A DNA stretch of 64,000 bases from Megamonas funiformis (GTDB lineage Bacteria; Bacillota; Negativicutes; Selenomonadales; Selenomonadaceae): contig NZ_CP048627.1 in NCBI RefSeq assembly GCF_010669225.1, positions 620,001-684,000 of the forward strand, read 5' to 3'. Under the pieces are notes generated by a model. That model did not search any database and had not been told where the DNA came from. It saw nothing but the letters and a program-made list of their open reading frames with translations. The translations under genes and the position numbers were made by a program. Positions 41,476 through 50,676 of the stretch are shown here, in pieces (position 1 is the first letter of the stretch; each line of letters starts with the position of its first letter).

Positions 41476-42630
41476 TTATTTTAAAACTATTTGATGAACA
41501 AGATTGCGTACATCTTCAAGACCATTTTGAGCCATGAGATTATGCAAATACATAAATGAAACTTGTGCACCAATATAATTTCTAAAATCATTGAATAATT
41601 TACCATTTAAATCTTTATCGGAGAAATTGTAATCAGTTTTAGCGATTTCTTTAAGGTAAATTACTGTATTTTTAGCAACAATACCACTCAATACCCAGTC
41701 ATGGTCGCCTAAGTGGACAATATAACCTTCTTGATGTTGTGGTGTAGGTAATTTATCTCCAGATTTATCAAGTAAACCGTATTTTACAGGATTTTTTTGA
41801 GCAATAATACTTGCTGCTTTAATCCAGTTAACTACACTTTCTTCATCTTTATCACTGCCAGGGTGATTATGAGCACAAGCTTGAGCAACAATTTCTTCAG
41901 CAGGTAAATTGCGATAAATAGCTTCAACAAGCCCTAAAATATGATGTGCTCCTGTACCTGCAATGGAATATTCAGGAAGACATGTTCCATCTTCATTCCA
42001 CTGGAATACCCATGGCTTAGCTAAATCATGTAAAGCTTGAGCAGAAAGTACAATATCAGTATTTACAGCATAACCAAAGATTAATTTATAAGTATTGACT
42101 ACGCCTTCAGAAATAGATAAATTGGCTGCTGTATGTGTTGGAAGTCCTCCAGGATAAGAATGATGGCTAGCATAGCCACTGCCTGGAGCAGAGATGAAAT
42201 CTTGTGGATTTTTATTAGATTTTAGTGGTGGAAATAATTGTTCTGGGCTGATGATGGAAGTATCAATCAAGCCTTTATTAGCAAGTTCATTGTAAATATT
42301 AGTTACATCTGTAGAAGATGTGTATAATTGCATAAATTTAGGACGTGTATCTTTGATTAAATCTAATGTTTGTTGACGAAGCTTATTATCTGTTATTTTT
42401 TCCACACTAGAGATTATGTAATCATAAGCATTATTGACGAGCTGTGAATTAAGTGGTGCTTTTGTAGCTGGTGGTAAATCAGATAATTTAATTGGATTTA
42501 TTTTAAAATTAGAAGGTGTTATTTTTTGAGCGAAAGCTTTATGATTTAAGCCTGTTAAATCGAAAAGTGCAGCTCCAGCTAAAACACCAGCACCTAATTT
42601 AAAGAAATTACGACGAGACAAATTTTGCAT
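41476..42630 (-). CDS. Twin-arginine exported putative HD-type hydrolase
   Basis: A 384-residue protein with a Tat signal (SRRNFFKLGAGVLAGAALFD, residues 5-24), so it is exported folded. The mature part shows an HD-domain-like set of metal ligands: HHSYPGGLPTHTAAN, then ALHDLAKPW (the HD pair), GAHHILGLVEA, CAHNHPGSD and GDHDWVL. HD hydrolases are usually cytoplasmic phosphohydrolases; an exported one with a Tat signal is uncommon. The substrate is unknown. It may carry a metal loaded before export. Confidence 0.7.
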   Translation of the reverse strand: MQNLSRRNFFKLGAGVLAGAALFDLTGLNHKAFAQKITPSNFKINPIKLSDLPPATKAPLNSQLVNNAYDYIISSVEKITDNKLRQQTLDLIKDTRPKFMQLYTSSTDVTNIYNELANKGLIDTSIISPEQLFPPLKSNKNPQDFISAPGSGYASHHSYPGGLPTHTAANLSISEGVVNTYKLIFGYAVNTDIVLSAQALHDLAKPWVFQWNEDGTCLPEYSIAGTGAHHILGLVEAIYRNLPAEEIVAQACAHNHPGSDKDEESVVNWIKAASIIAQKNPVKYGLLDKSGDKLPTPQHQEGYIVHLGDHDWVLSGIVAKNTVIYLKEIAKTDYNFSDKDLNGKLFNDFRNYIGAQVSFMYLHNLMAQNGLEDVRNLVHQIVLK

Positions 42631-42754
42631 ATATCAACATTCCAATCTGCTAACGGTTGAGCAATATTTTTAAGTTGATTTTAGTATATATAGTGAATGT
42701 ATAATTTTAATTTAGCTTTGGCTAAATCTAGGTAAATAATTTGCAAAAAATAGA

Positions 42755-42796
42755 TAAAAAAAGCATTAAGAATATAAAATATATATCTTAATGCTG
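42755..42796 (-). terminator. Terminator after the secreted copper-amine-oxidase-like gene
   Basis: AGCATTAAGA and complement, with Ts on the minus-strand 3' side (42755-42761). Confidence 0.7.
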
Positions 42797-42802
42797 TTTA
42801 AA

Positions 42803-43282
42803 TTATTCAATAGTATTTAAAAGGATTTGATGATTATTATAAATCAGGCTTTCTGGATTATTTCCTTGTAAAATGCGGAAAAGTTCTGCTGGAATGTATA
42901 ATTTGTCATTGATGAGCAGTGGCCCAGAACCAAGGGAGATAGGTGCAGTCATACCAAGGGCAATAGTGCTTTGAGCAGTGTATAAATCTTGACCAATTTT
43001 TACAGTAGATTTCATATTTTTACTGTTAATGGTAGCTGTCTGTTCGTCGCTGTCCCAAGATATAGTGAAACCTAAATTTTTGCAGACATCACGAGCTGGT
43101 ACTAATGTGCAATCATTAATTATAATAGGGTAAGAATTGATTTTAGTACCATTGACGATTATTTCATCTTGTTGGGTTGGTGTACTCTCTTGATTAGTAG
43201 AAGTGGCTTCTACAGGTAGAATATAGGTAAATACGGCTAAAGCAAAAAAAGATAGAAGTAATAAACGAGAAATTAATTTCAT
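42803..43282 (-). CDS. Secreted protein with copper-amine-oxidase N-terminal-like domain
   Basis: A 159-residue protein with a signal peptide (RLLLLSFFALAVFTYILPVEA). It is followed by a single domain of the type found in Firmicutes surface proteins (IIVNGTKINSYPIIINDCTLVPARDVCKNLGFTISWDSDEQTATI). There is no catalytic oxidase domain. It is probably a cell-surface or envelope accessory protein. Confidence 0.75.
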   Translation of the reverse strand: MKLISRLLLLSFFALAVFTYILPVEATSTNQESTPTQQDEIIVNGTKINSYPIIINDCTLVPARDVCKNLGFTISWDSDEQTATINSKNMKSTVKIGQDLYTAQSTIALGMTAPISLGSGPLLINDKLYIPAELFRILQGNNPESLIYNNHQILLNTIE

Positions 43283-43483
43283 TAAATCACCTTCTGATTT
43301 TGTAAATTGTAAAATTTATTGTAGATTAGAAATAAATTGTTAATACATCTCAAATACATATTAGAGCATAATTAAGTTTAAAATCAATTACAAAAAAATT
43401 AAAATAAGATTAAAATTAAGTTAAAGCAGTCTATATTTAGATATGTTATAATTAAAATTAATTTTTATAGATAGGTGTAATAA

Positions 43484-45565
43484 ATGGATATACGAGAAAA
43501 TATACAGTTTTTAAAAGGTGTAGGTCCTAAAAAAGCACAGGCTTTAAAAAAAATAGGCATTGAAAATATATATGATTTAATCACATATTATCCTCGTCGT
43601 TATGAAGACCAAAGTCAAATTGTTCCTATCGGCAGAATAAAAGTCGGTGAAGTGGTAAATATTCAAGGTAGAATTATGGCTATGGCAGAAAAAAATACAA
43701 GGCGAGGTTTAAAATTATTAACGATTATGTTAGCTGATGATACAGGTGTTGTTCAGCTTAATTTTTTTAATCAAGATTATCTAAAAAAGAAATTAAAGGT
43801 ACAAAAAAGTAGTTTATTTGTACATGGCAAAGTGGGCTATGCCTATGGTGGATATGGTCAACTTGCCATAAGTCAGATTATTTCTTTTGACGTTATAAAT
43901 AACGATAATATAGATAGTGAAGAAAATATTAACTCTTGTGCTTTTATGCCCATATATACAATTCCAGATTATATAAAACCAAAGGATTTTCGCAATCTAA
44001 TAGAACAAGTCTGTACGCAAGATATTTTGGTGAAAGATGTAGTACCCAATTTTATTCGTGAAAAATACGATTTATGGGATAAACAAACAGCCATAAAGAA
44101 AATACATTTTCCTCAGACAAGGCAAGAATTAGAAAAAGCGAAGAAAAGTTTAATTTTTGAAGAATTATTTTTAATTCAAGCAGGTTTATTACTGTTGAAA
44201 AAGCAACATCAGGTAAAAAATAAAGGCATAAAATTTTTATCTAATAGTGAATTAGTAAAAACAGTAAAAAATAATTTGCCATTTAATTTAACAGCAGAAC
44301 AAGAAAAAGTTTGGCAAGAAATCTGTTTAGATATGCAAAAAGATGTGCAAATGCAACGCTTAGTACAAGGTGATGTAGGTTCAGGGAAAACAGTAATAGC
44401 CATACTTTCTTTAGTAAAAGCTATTGAAAATGGATATCAAGGCGCTTTGATGGCGCCAACGGAAATTTTAGCATTGCAACATTATGGCAAGATAAAAGAA
44501 TTATTAGAGCCGTTGAATATACATGTAGGCTTATTGACTGGCAGTTTGAAAGTTAAGGAAAAAAGACAGATATTAGAAGGCTTAGCTGATGGCACTATAG
44601 ATTTAGTCATTGGTACACATGCTTTGATACAAGATAATGTCATATTCAAAAATTTAGGTTTGGTAGTAACTGACGAGCAACATCGTTTCGGCGTAAATCA
44701 AAGAGCAAAATTAGAAGGAAAAGGAGAAGATTTTTTACCAGATGTATTGGTGATGACAGCGACACCTATTCCTAGAACGATGACGCTTACAGTATATGGT
44801 GATTTAGATGTTTCTTTTATCAAGGAATTACCACCAGGAAGAAAACCTATAAGAACTTTTGTGCGTATGCCAGATAGAAGAAATTTGATTTATAAATTTG
44901 TAAAAGATGAAGTAGCCAAAGGAAGACAAGCTTATATAGTTTGTCCTTTGATTGAAGAAAGTGAAAATAGTGATGCTGTTTCTGTAGAAATGATATATGA
45001 TGAACTTACATCAGGTTATTTATATGGTTTAAATTGTGCCTTGCTTCATGGTAAATTAAAACCGAAAGAAAAAGAAGATTTATTACAGGGATTTTTGTCA
45101 GGAAAAATAGATGTATTAGTATCAACTACAGTAATTGAAGTTGGTGTAAATGTGCCAAATGCTAGTATCATGGTGATTGAAGGTGCTGAACGCTTTGGGC
45201 TTGCTCAGCTTCATCAGCTTCGTGGTCGTATTGGTAGAGGTGAATATGCTTCATATTGTATTTTGATTAATCGTGGCAAGAATGCAAATTCTCTAGAGCG
45301 ATTGCATCTCATGGAAAAAATCTCTGATGGTTTTGTTTTAGCTGAAGAAGATTTGCGATTACGTGGACCAGGGCAATTTTTTGGTTCAATGCAACATGGT
45401 TTACCTGATTTAAAAATTGCAGATGTATTAAATGATGTAAATGTCTTAGTCAATGCAAGGGTAGAAGTTCAAAGAGCTATTGATTATGGCATAGATAAAA
45501 AAGTGTTAAATGAGATATTAGAATTACAATATAAACATAGATTTTTAAAGATTTCTGATGTGTAA
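43484..45565 (+). CDS. recG: ATP-dependent DNA helicase RecG
   Basis: A 693-residue superfamily 2 helicase that remodels stalled forks. An N-terminal wedge/OB domain comes first (residues 1-240; FLKGVGPKKAQALKKIGI at the start). The helicase motifs follow: Walker A GDVGSGKTVIA, DEQH box in VVTDEQHRFGVNQR, TATPIPRT, and the C-terminal QLRGRIGRG. AGGTG precedes ATG 43484. It stands at the head of a group with the VTT-family gene. Confidence 0.95.
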   Translation: MDIRENIQFLKGVGPKKAQALKKIGIENIYDLITYYPRRYEDQSQIVPIGRIKVGEVVNIQGRIMAMAEKNTRRGLKLLTIMLADDTGVVQLNFFNQDYLKKKLKVQKSSLFVHGKVGYAYGGYGQLAISQIISFDVINNDNIDSEENINSCAFMPIYTIPDYIKPKDFRNLIEQVCTQDILVKDVVPNFIREKYDLWDKQTAIKKIHFPQTRQELEKAKKSLIFEELFLIQAGLLLLKKQHQVKNKGIKFLSNSELVKTVKNNLPFNLTAEQEKVWQEICLDMQKDVQMQRLVQGDVGSGKTVIAILSLVKAIENGYQGALMAPTEILALQHYGKIKELLEPLNIHVGLLTGSLKVKEKRQILEGLADGTIDLVIGTHALIQDNVIFKNLGLVVTDEQHRFGVNQRAKLEGKGEDFLPDVLVMTATPIPRTMTLTVYGDLDVSFIKELPPGRKPIRTFVRMPDRRNLIYKFVKDEVAKGRQAYIVCPLIEESENSDAVSVEMIYDELTSGYLYGLNCALLHGKLKPKEKEDLLQGFLSGKIDVLVSTTVIEVGVNVPNASIMVIEGAERFGLAQLHQLRGRIGRGEYASYCILINRGKNANSLERLHLMEKISDGFVLAEEDLRLRGPGQFFGSMQHGLPDLKIADVLNDVNVLVNARVEVQRAIDYGIDKKVLNEILELQYKHRFLKISDV

Positions 45566-45609
45566 ATATCTTATAGATAAATTTTGAGATAAAGAAGGGA
45601 TATAAGTTA

Positions 45610-46296
45610 ATGAAAGAGTCTACGATAAAAATAATCACGGTCTTAATGTTAGTGGCGATATTAGTTGTTATTTATATTTTAAATCCTAGTTTTTATAGTG
45701 ATTTTTGGCGTGTAGCTACAAGTGGTAGTATGCAAGAAACAATGGATTATATCGCTTCATTTGGTATATGGGCGATGGTATTTAGCTTTTTATTAGATGT
45801 GTTGATAAATGCTTTAGGATTTTTGCCGTCAATATTTGTATCAACAGCAAATGGCTTGCTTTTTGGCATAGTGCCAGGAATTATTTTATCATGGCTTGCT
45901 GAAACGACAGGCGTTATTATTTCTTTTATTTTGATGAGAACTATTTTGCGTTCTTCAGCAGAAAAGTTAATTGCTAAATCTAAATATCTGAAAAAAGCAG
46001 ATGAATTCAGTGGCAAAAATGGATTTAAAATAATGTTAATTTTACGTGCTATGCCATATTTTCCTTCTGGAATATTGACTGCACTTGGTGCTGTTAGTCG
46101 CATTAGTTTAAAAGATTATGCTTTGGCAAATTTGATTGGAAAGTTTCCCTCTACTGCACTTGAAGTAGTAATAGGTCATGATGTAGTTAACTATAAAAAT
46201 AACTTAGACCGTTTAATGATTGTAATAGTGTTAGTATGTATTATTTATGGTGCAATATGGTACTATAACAGGAGAAAAGAGAGAAAAACAGCATAA
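45610..46296 (+). CDS. VTT/TVP38-TMEM64 family membrane protein
   Basis: A 228-residue membrane protein. The VTT domain (residues about 65-180) shows FLPSIFVSTANGLLFGIVPGIILSW and the conserved NGFKIMLILRAMPYFPSGILTALGAVSR. A final membrane helix and a basic tail (YYNRRKERK) follow. Relatives are linked to membrane lipid handling. GAAGGGATA lies upstream. It starts 44 bases after recG. Confidence 0.85.
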   Translation: MKESTIKIITVLMLVAILVVIYILNPSFYSDFWRVATSGSMQETMDYIASFGIWAMVFSFLLDVLINALGFLPSIFVSTANGLLFGIVPGIILSWLAETTGVIISFILMRTILRSSAEKLIAKSKYLKKADEFSGKNGFKIMLILRAMPYFPSGILTALGAVSRISLKDYALANLIGKFPSTALEVVIGHDVVNYKNNLDRLMIVIVLVCIIYGAIWYYNRRKERKTA

Positions 46297-46398
46297 AAAA
46301 GTCCATATTTAAGATTAAATCTATTGATTTTAAAGTCTTTTCCCATTATAATATTGTTCATAGTTAAAATTGTATAATTTACTAGGAGATGAATTATT

Positions 46399-47193
46399 TT
46401 GATTAAAGTTATTGTAAATGGTGCTTGTGGTCGTATGGGTAGTACCGTAGTTGATGCTGTAATGAAAGATAGTGAATTAAAGCTCGTTGGAGCTGTAGAT
46501 ATAGTTGGTGGTATGGACGCTGGTGATAAAGCTGGTTGTGGAAAAACTGGTGTTATTGTATCCACTGATTTAGAAGCTACTATTAAAGAAACAAATCCAG
46601 ATGTTATGGTAGATTTTACTCAGCCATCTGTAGTATTTAATACTGCAAGTATCGCTATTAAAAATCATGTTCGTCCTGTAATTGGTACAACTGGACTCAC
46701 TGATGAACAAAAAGCTCAATTAGATGCTTTAGGAAAAGAAAATAATACACCTTGCTTTATTGCAGCTAATTTTGCTATCGGTGCTGTGCTTATGATGAAA
46801 ATGGCTTGCGAAGCAGCAAAATATATGCCAGATGTAGAAATCATTGAACTTCATCATGATAATAAACTTGATGCTCCATCAGGAACAGCTCTTGTTACTG
46901 CTGAAATGATTAAACAAGTTCGTGAAAGCCATAAACAAGGTCATGAAAATGAAAAAGAAAAATTAGCTGGTGCTAGAGGGGCAGAATATGATGGTATGAG
47001 AATTCATAGTGTACGTCTTCCAGGCTATGTAGCTCATCAGGAAGTTATTTTTGGTGGCTTAGGACAGACTTTGACTATTCGTCATGATTCTATTGACCGT
47101 ACTTCTTTCATGCCAGGTGTTGTACTTGCTTGTAAAAAAATCATGGGTCTTAATGCAGGACTTACTTGCAATTTAGATAATATTATGGACTAA
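46399..47193 (+). CDS. dapB: 4-hydroxy-tetrahydrodipicolinate reductase
   Basis: A 264-residue enzyme of lysine/diaminopimelate synthesis. The N-terminal nucleotide-binding GACGRMG, GTTGLTDEQ around residue 95, and the catalytic ELHHDNKLDAPSGTA are all present. It starts at TTG 46399 with AGGAGATG upstream. asd follows after 26 bases, so two steps of the aspartate pathway are paired. No lysine riboswitch is seen in the short upstream gap. Confidence 0.93.
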   Translation: MIKVIVNGACGRMGSTVVDAVMKDSELKLVGAVDIVGGMDAGDKAGCGKTGVIVSTDLEATIKETNPDVMVDFTQPSVVFNTASIAIKNHVRPVIGTTGLTDEQKAQLDALGKENNTPCFIAANFAIGAVLMMKMACEAAKYMPDVEIIELHHDNKLDAPSGTALVTAEMIKQVRESHKQGHENEKEKLAGARGAEYDGMRIHSVRLPGYVAHQEVIFGGLGQTLTIRHDSIDRTSFMPGVVLACKKIMGLNAGLTCNLDNIMD

Positions 47194-47219
47194 TTATTAA
47201 TATTGGATAGGTGATATAA

Positions 47220-48257
47220 ATGAAAAAATATAATGTGGCGATTTTAGGAGCAACAGGTGCCGTAGGTCAAGAATTTTTAAATCTTATTGAAGAAAGAAAT
47301 TTCCCTTTTAATGAATTAAAATTATTAGCATCTCATCGTTCTGCTGGTAAAAAATTTCAATTCATGGGTAAAGAATATACAGTAGAAGAAGCAACTCATG
47401 ATTCTTTTGAAAATATTGATATTGCTCTTTTTGCTGGCGGTGCTGCAAGTAAAACATTTGCTCCATCTGCTGTAAAAGCTGGTGCAGTAGTAATCGATAA
47501 CTCCAGTGCATTCCGCATGGATCCAGAAGTTCCACTCGTTGTTCCAGAAGTAAACCCACAGGCTATTGCTCGTCATAAAGGTATTATTGCAAATCCAAAT
47601 TGTTCCACTATCATCATGGTAATGGCATTAAAACCAATTTATGATTTAGCAAGAATTAAACGTATTGTAGTATCTACTTATCAGGCTGTTTCTGGTGGCG
47701 GTAAAGAAGCTATGGCAGAACTTGAAGACCAAGTACAAGCTATTGTAGAAGGTAAAGAAGTAGTAGCTAATATTTTACCAGGTGCTTCTCTGCCAAAACA
47801 TTATCAGATTGCATTTAACTTAATTCCACAGATTGATGTGTTCCAAGATAATCTTTACACTAAAGAAGAAATGAAAATGATCAATGAAACACATAAAATC
47901 TTAGAAGATAATGAAATCGGTATTACAGCAACAACAGTTCGTGTACCTGTATATCGTAGCCATGCTGAATCTGTTAACGTAGAACTTGAAAAAGAAGTAA
48001 GCTTAGATGCTATCAAAGAAGCTTTGGCAAAATTTGATGGTGTAACAGTTCAAGATGATCCAGCAGAAATGGAATATCCAATGCCTCTTATGACATCTGG
48101 TAAAGATGATGTTTATGTAGGACGTATCCGCAAAGATTATTCTGTAGCTAATGCTGTAAATTTATGGCTTTGCGGTGACCAGATTAGAAAAGGTGCAGCA
48201 TTAAATGCACTTCAAATCGCTGAATATATGATTAAAAACGATATGTTAGAAAAATAA
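47220..48257 (+). CDS. asd: Aspartate-semialdehyde dehydrogenase
   Basis: A 345-residue enzyme. NADP-binding LGATGAVGQEF at the N-terminus, the active-site Cys in NPNCSTI, and the substrate-binding HAESVNVELEKE. It supplies lysine, threonine and methionine pathways. Its terminator has been split by an IS3-family insertion. Confidence 0.95.
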   Translation: MKKYNVAILGATGAVGQEFLNLIEERNFPFNELKLLASHRSAGKKFQFMGKEYTVEEATHDSFENIDIALFAGGAASKTFAPSAVKAGAVVIDNSSAFRMDPEVPLVVPEVNPQAIARHKGIIANPNCSTIIMVMALKPIYDLARIKRIVVSTYQAVSGGGKEAMAELEDQVQAIVEGKEVVANILPGASLPKHYQIAFNLIPQIDVFQDNLYTKEEMKMINETHKILEDNEIGITATTVRVPVYRSHAESVNVELEKEVSLDAIKEALAKFDGVTVQDDPAEMEYPMPLMTSGKDDVYVGRIRKDYSVANAVNLWLCGDQIRKGAALNALQIAEYMIKNDMLEK

Positions 48258-48273
48258 TATATAATTATAAATA

Positions 48274-48292
48274 AAAAGCAGTTTATGGATAT
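48274..48292 (+). terminator. Left half of the asd terminator, split by the IS
   Basis: AAAAAGCAGTTTATGGATAT stands here; its partner ATATTCGTAAACTGC plus TTTTTTT stands at 49733-49755 beyond the IS. Joined, they make a stem AAAGCAGTTTA/TAAACTGCTTT with a T-run. The insertion put 1.44 kb into the loop, so termination after asd should be lost or altered. Confidence 0.8.
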
Positions 48293-48297
48293 TGAAC

Positions 48298-48340
48298 TGC
48301 ACCCCAAAAGTTGGACAAAAAACAACTTTTGGAGGTGCAG
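48298..48340 (+). other. Hairpin in the IS left end covering the orfA ribosome binding site
   Basis: CTGCACC-CCAAAAGTTG pairs with CAACTTTTGG-A-GGTGCAG; GGAGGTG (48331-48337) is the orfA ribosome binding site. Transcripts entering from asd would fold this and hide the site. This is a known way for insertion sequences to avoid activation by outside transcription. Confidence 0.65.
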
Positions 48341-48347
48341 TTTTTTT

Positions 48348-48821
48348 ATGACTAAATACTCAAATGAATTTAAAGTTAAAGCAATTAAAATGGTTTTAAA
48401 AGGAAATTCTATTTCTCATGTAGCTAAAATTCTAAACATGCCAGATATAGCTCCTCTTTGCAGATGGATATCTCATTATGAACATGGTGGTATTCCACAA
48501 CTTCTTCATAAAAATCGTAAATATACTCCTATCTTTAAGCAAAAAGTTATTGAATATAAATGGCTACATCATTTATCATTAAATCAAACAGCAGCCAAAT
48601 TTTCCATTCCTAATACTGGTACAATTTCCATATGGGAAAAGTTGTATCATTCTTATGGCTTTTCTGGCTTACTTGCTAAGAAACGAGGTAGACCATCTAT
48701 GAAAAAATCTAAATACAAAGTTAACAAACCTAAAAAAGAACTTTCTTATGTTGAAAAATTGGAACAAGAAGTTTATCTATTAAGGATGGAAAATGACCTA
48801 TTAAAAAGTGGCATGCCTTAA
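48348..48821 (+). CDS. IS3-family transposase OrfA (probably truncated by a 1-base deletion)
   Basis: A 157-residue helix-turn-helix protein (MTKYSNEFKVKAIKMVLKGN...) with a second HTH around residues 65-105 and a C-terminal leucine zipper (VEKLEQEVYLLRMENDLLK). It ends ...LLKSGMP right after a run of five As at 48803-48807. With one more A the frame would read LLKKWHALMKQWEKEGRH before a stop, and orfB would then be in the -1 frame as in other IS3 elements. This suggests a deletion in the A-run. Confidence 0.8.
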   Translation: MTKYSNEFKVKAIKMVLKGNSISHVAKILNMPDIAPLCRWISHYEHGGIPQLLHKNRKYTPIFKQKVIEYKWLHHLSLNQTAAKFSIPNTGTISIWEKLYHSYGFSGLLAKKRGRPSMKKSKYKVNKPKKELSYVEKLEQEVYLLRMENDLLKSGMP

Positions 48822-49701
48822 TGAAGCAATGGGAAAAGGAAGGAAGACACTAGTTTTAGTAATTGCTAAATTAAGGAAAAAATATACTTTAAAAGCCCTA
48901 TTAAACTATACAAAATTAGCTAAAAGCACATATTATGATGCATTAAAAAAATTATCTAGAGAAGATAAATATAAAGGATTAAAAACATTAATTCATAATA
49001 TTTGTAATAAAAATCATGGAAGATATGGATATAGAAGAGTAACTATGCAGCTGCATAAACAAGGGATAAAAATCAATCATAAAGTTGTTATGAGATTGAT
49101 GAAAGAAGAAAATTTAACATGCAAAGTAAGAGCAAAGAAATACAAATCGTATAGAGGGCAAGAAGGAAAAATAGCTAAAAATATATTAAATAGAAATTTC
49201 AAAGCAGAAAAACCAAACGAAAAATGGGCAACAGATGTAACAGAATTTGCATTATGTAATGAAAAAATATACTTATCACCAATAATAGATTTATATAACG
49301 GAGAAATAATAAGTTATAAAATATCGAAAAGACCAATACTAAAGCAAGTATTAGATATGGTAGAAGATGCAACAAGAAAGATAAAAGAAACAAAAGGGAT
49401 AATTCTACACTCAGACCAAGGATGGCAGTATCAGAATAAAAAATATCAAAAATTATTAAAAGAAAAAGGCATTATCCAAAGCATGAGCCGAAAAGGCAAT
49501 TGCTTAGATAATGCCGTAATAGAAAATTTCTTTGGTTTACTAAAAAGCGAATTATTCTATTTAAAAAAATTCAAATCCGTTGAATATTTTATAAAAGAGT
49601 TAAAATCTTATATAAAATATTATAATACAAAACGGATAAAGATAAAACTAAAAGGACTTAGTCCTGTAGAATACAGAACTAAGTCTCAATTAGTAGCTTA
49701 A
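48808..49701 (+). CDS. IS3-family transposase OrfB (DDE integrase domain)
   Basis: The frame from 48808 encodes an HTH_21-type region (HGRYGYRRVTMQLHKQGIKINHKVVMRLMKE) and an rve integrase core with DDE residues: first Asp in WATDVTEFAL, second in LHSDQGWQYQ, and Glu in NAVIENFFGLLKSE. It is normally made as an OrfAB fusion by -1 frameshifting, probably near the AAAAG at 48834-48838. In this copy OrfA ends too early for that. GTG 48808 or ATG 48829 could start OrfB alone. Confidence 0.85.
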   Translation: MACLNEAMGKGRKTLVLVIAKLRKKYTLKALLNYTKLAKSTYYDALKKLSREDKYKGLKTLIHNICNKNHGRYGYRRVTMQLHKQGIKINHKVVMRLMKEENLTCKVRAKKYKSYRGQEGKIAKNILNRNFKAEKPNEKWATDVTEFALCNEKIYLSPIIDLYNGEIISYKISKRPILKQVLDMVEDATRKIKETKGIILHSDQGWQYQNKKYQKLLKEKGIIQSMSRKGNCLDNAVIENFFGLLKSELFYLKKFKSVEYFIKELKSYIKYYNTKRIKIKLKGLSPVEYRTKSQLVA

Positions 49702-49820
49702 TTAATATGTCCAATATTTTGGGTGCATATCAATATTCGTAAACTGCTTTTTTTATTATTTTTTCTATTATTCATAGTATAATTTTAGATAGAAGATAAA
49801 TTTTAGTGAGGTGAAAAATA

Positions 49821-50540
49821 ATGGATAGTAAAATAGCAAAAGCGATAAAATTAAAAAATCAACCGATTGCAGTATATAGAACGGATATAAAAGAAGATAA
49901 TGCACTGCAATTTAAAGAAGGTGTTTGGGGTTGTGTAATAGCTATGTTAAATGCAGCTTCTAAAGGCAAAACAGCGATTTTTTCACAAGAGACAACTGCC
50001 TGTATGGGTGGTAGAGCAGGTCTTGGATTAAAGGCATATGATTTAGGATATATAGAATATTTTTTATCTACAGGAGCAAATGATGGCAGAGAAGGAGAAT
50101 GTTATAAGAAAAATCCTGAACTTGCAAGAAATTTTATTGTGAATGTACCAAAAATAAATTCTAAAAAATATGTGGTCTTCAAGCCGTTAGAATTGGTAAC
50201 AGATGAAAATCAACCAGAAATAATTGTGTTTTTAGTAAATGTTGACCAATTATCAGCACTTACAGTCTTAGCAAATTATGACCAAGATACTCAGGATAAT
50301 GTGGAGTTAAGATTTGGAGCAGGTTGCGCACAATCCATTTTATTTGCTTTAAAACATTTTGAAGAAAATAGTATAAAGTGTACGATTGGATTGACTGACC
50401 CGTCAGCTAGAAAATGTATAGATAAAGATATTTTGTCATTTAGTATGCCATATTATCGTTATTTACAATTAGAAGCACAGGTAGAAGAAAGTTTTTTAAC
50501 TAAAACTACATGGAGAAATTTATCTAAACGTATAGAATGA
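49821..50540 (+). CDS. DUF169 family protein
   Basis: A 239-residue protein with family features: QPIAVYRTD near the N-terminus, then [22 protein letters not shown] with a conserved Cys, [19 protein letters not shown] and [17 protein letters not shown]. The conserved cysteines suggest metal or cofactor binding. Relatives occur near anaerobic metabolism genes; the function is not known. GTGAGGTG precedes ATG 49821. A terminator follows. Confidence 0.75.
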   Translation: MDSKIAKAIKLKNQPIAVYRTDIKEDNALQFKEGVWGCVIAMLNAASKGKTAIFSQETTACMGGRAGLGLKAYDLGYIEYFLSTGANDGREGECYKKNPELARNFIVNVPKINSKKYVVFKPLELVTDENQPEIIVFLVNVDQLSALTVLANYDQDTQDNVELRFGAGCAQSILFALKHFEENSIKCTIGLTDPSARKCIDKDILSFSMPYYRYLQLEAQVEESFLTKTTWRNLSKRIE

Positions 50541-50560
50541 AAAATAAATAAAATTTAATA

Positions 50561-50607
50561 AAAAAAGCAAAGGATAATATAAACAATAGTATCACTTTGC
50601 TTTTTTT
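50561..50607 (+). terminator. Terminator after the DUF169 gene
   Basis: AAAAAAGCAAAGGATA pairs (with small mismatches) with TATCACTTTGCTTTTTT. Confidence 0.75.
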
Positions 50608-50676
50608 AGTTTCTTATTTGATGTTATAGCAATATAGTATATAATAGAAGATAAAATTTTAATGTGAGGTGGCAAT

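Larger units (their letters stand above)
48293..49732 (+). mobile_element. IS3-family insertion sequence (IS150-like), 1440 bp
   Basis: Ends TGAACTGCACCCC... and ...GGGTGCATATCA are imperfect inverted repeats. The inner part TGCACCCCAAAAGTTGGACA matches its partner at 17 of 20 positions. A 4-base target duplication ATAT lies at 48289-48292 and 49733-49736. It carries orfA and orfB on the plus strand. The clean duplication indicates a simple, probably recent, insertion. Confidence 0.9.

Noticed and set aside
46297-46398. Lysine riboswitch before dapB
   Set aside because: Only 102 bases are available, with no matching structure.
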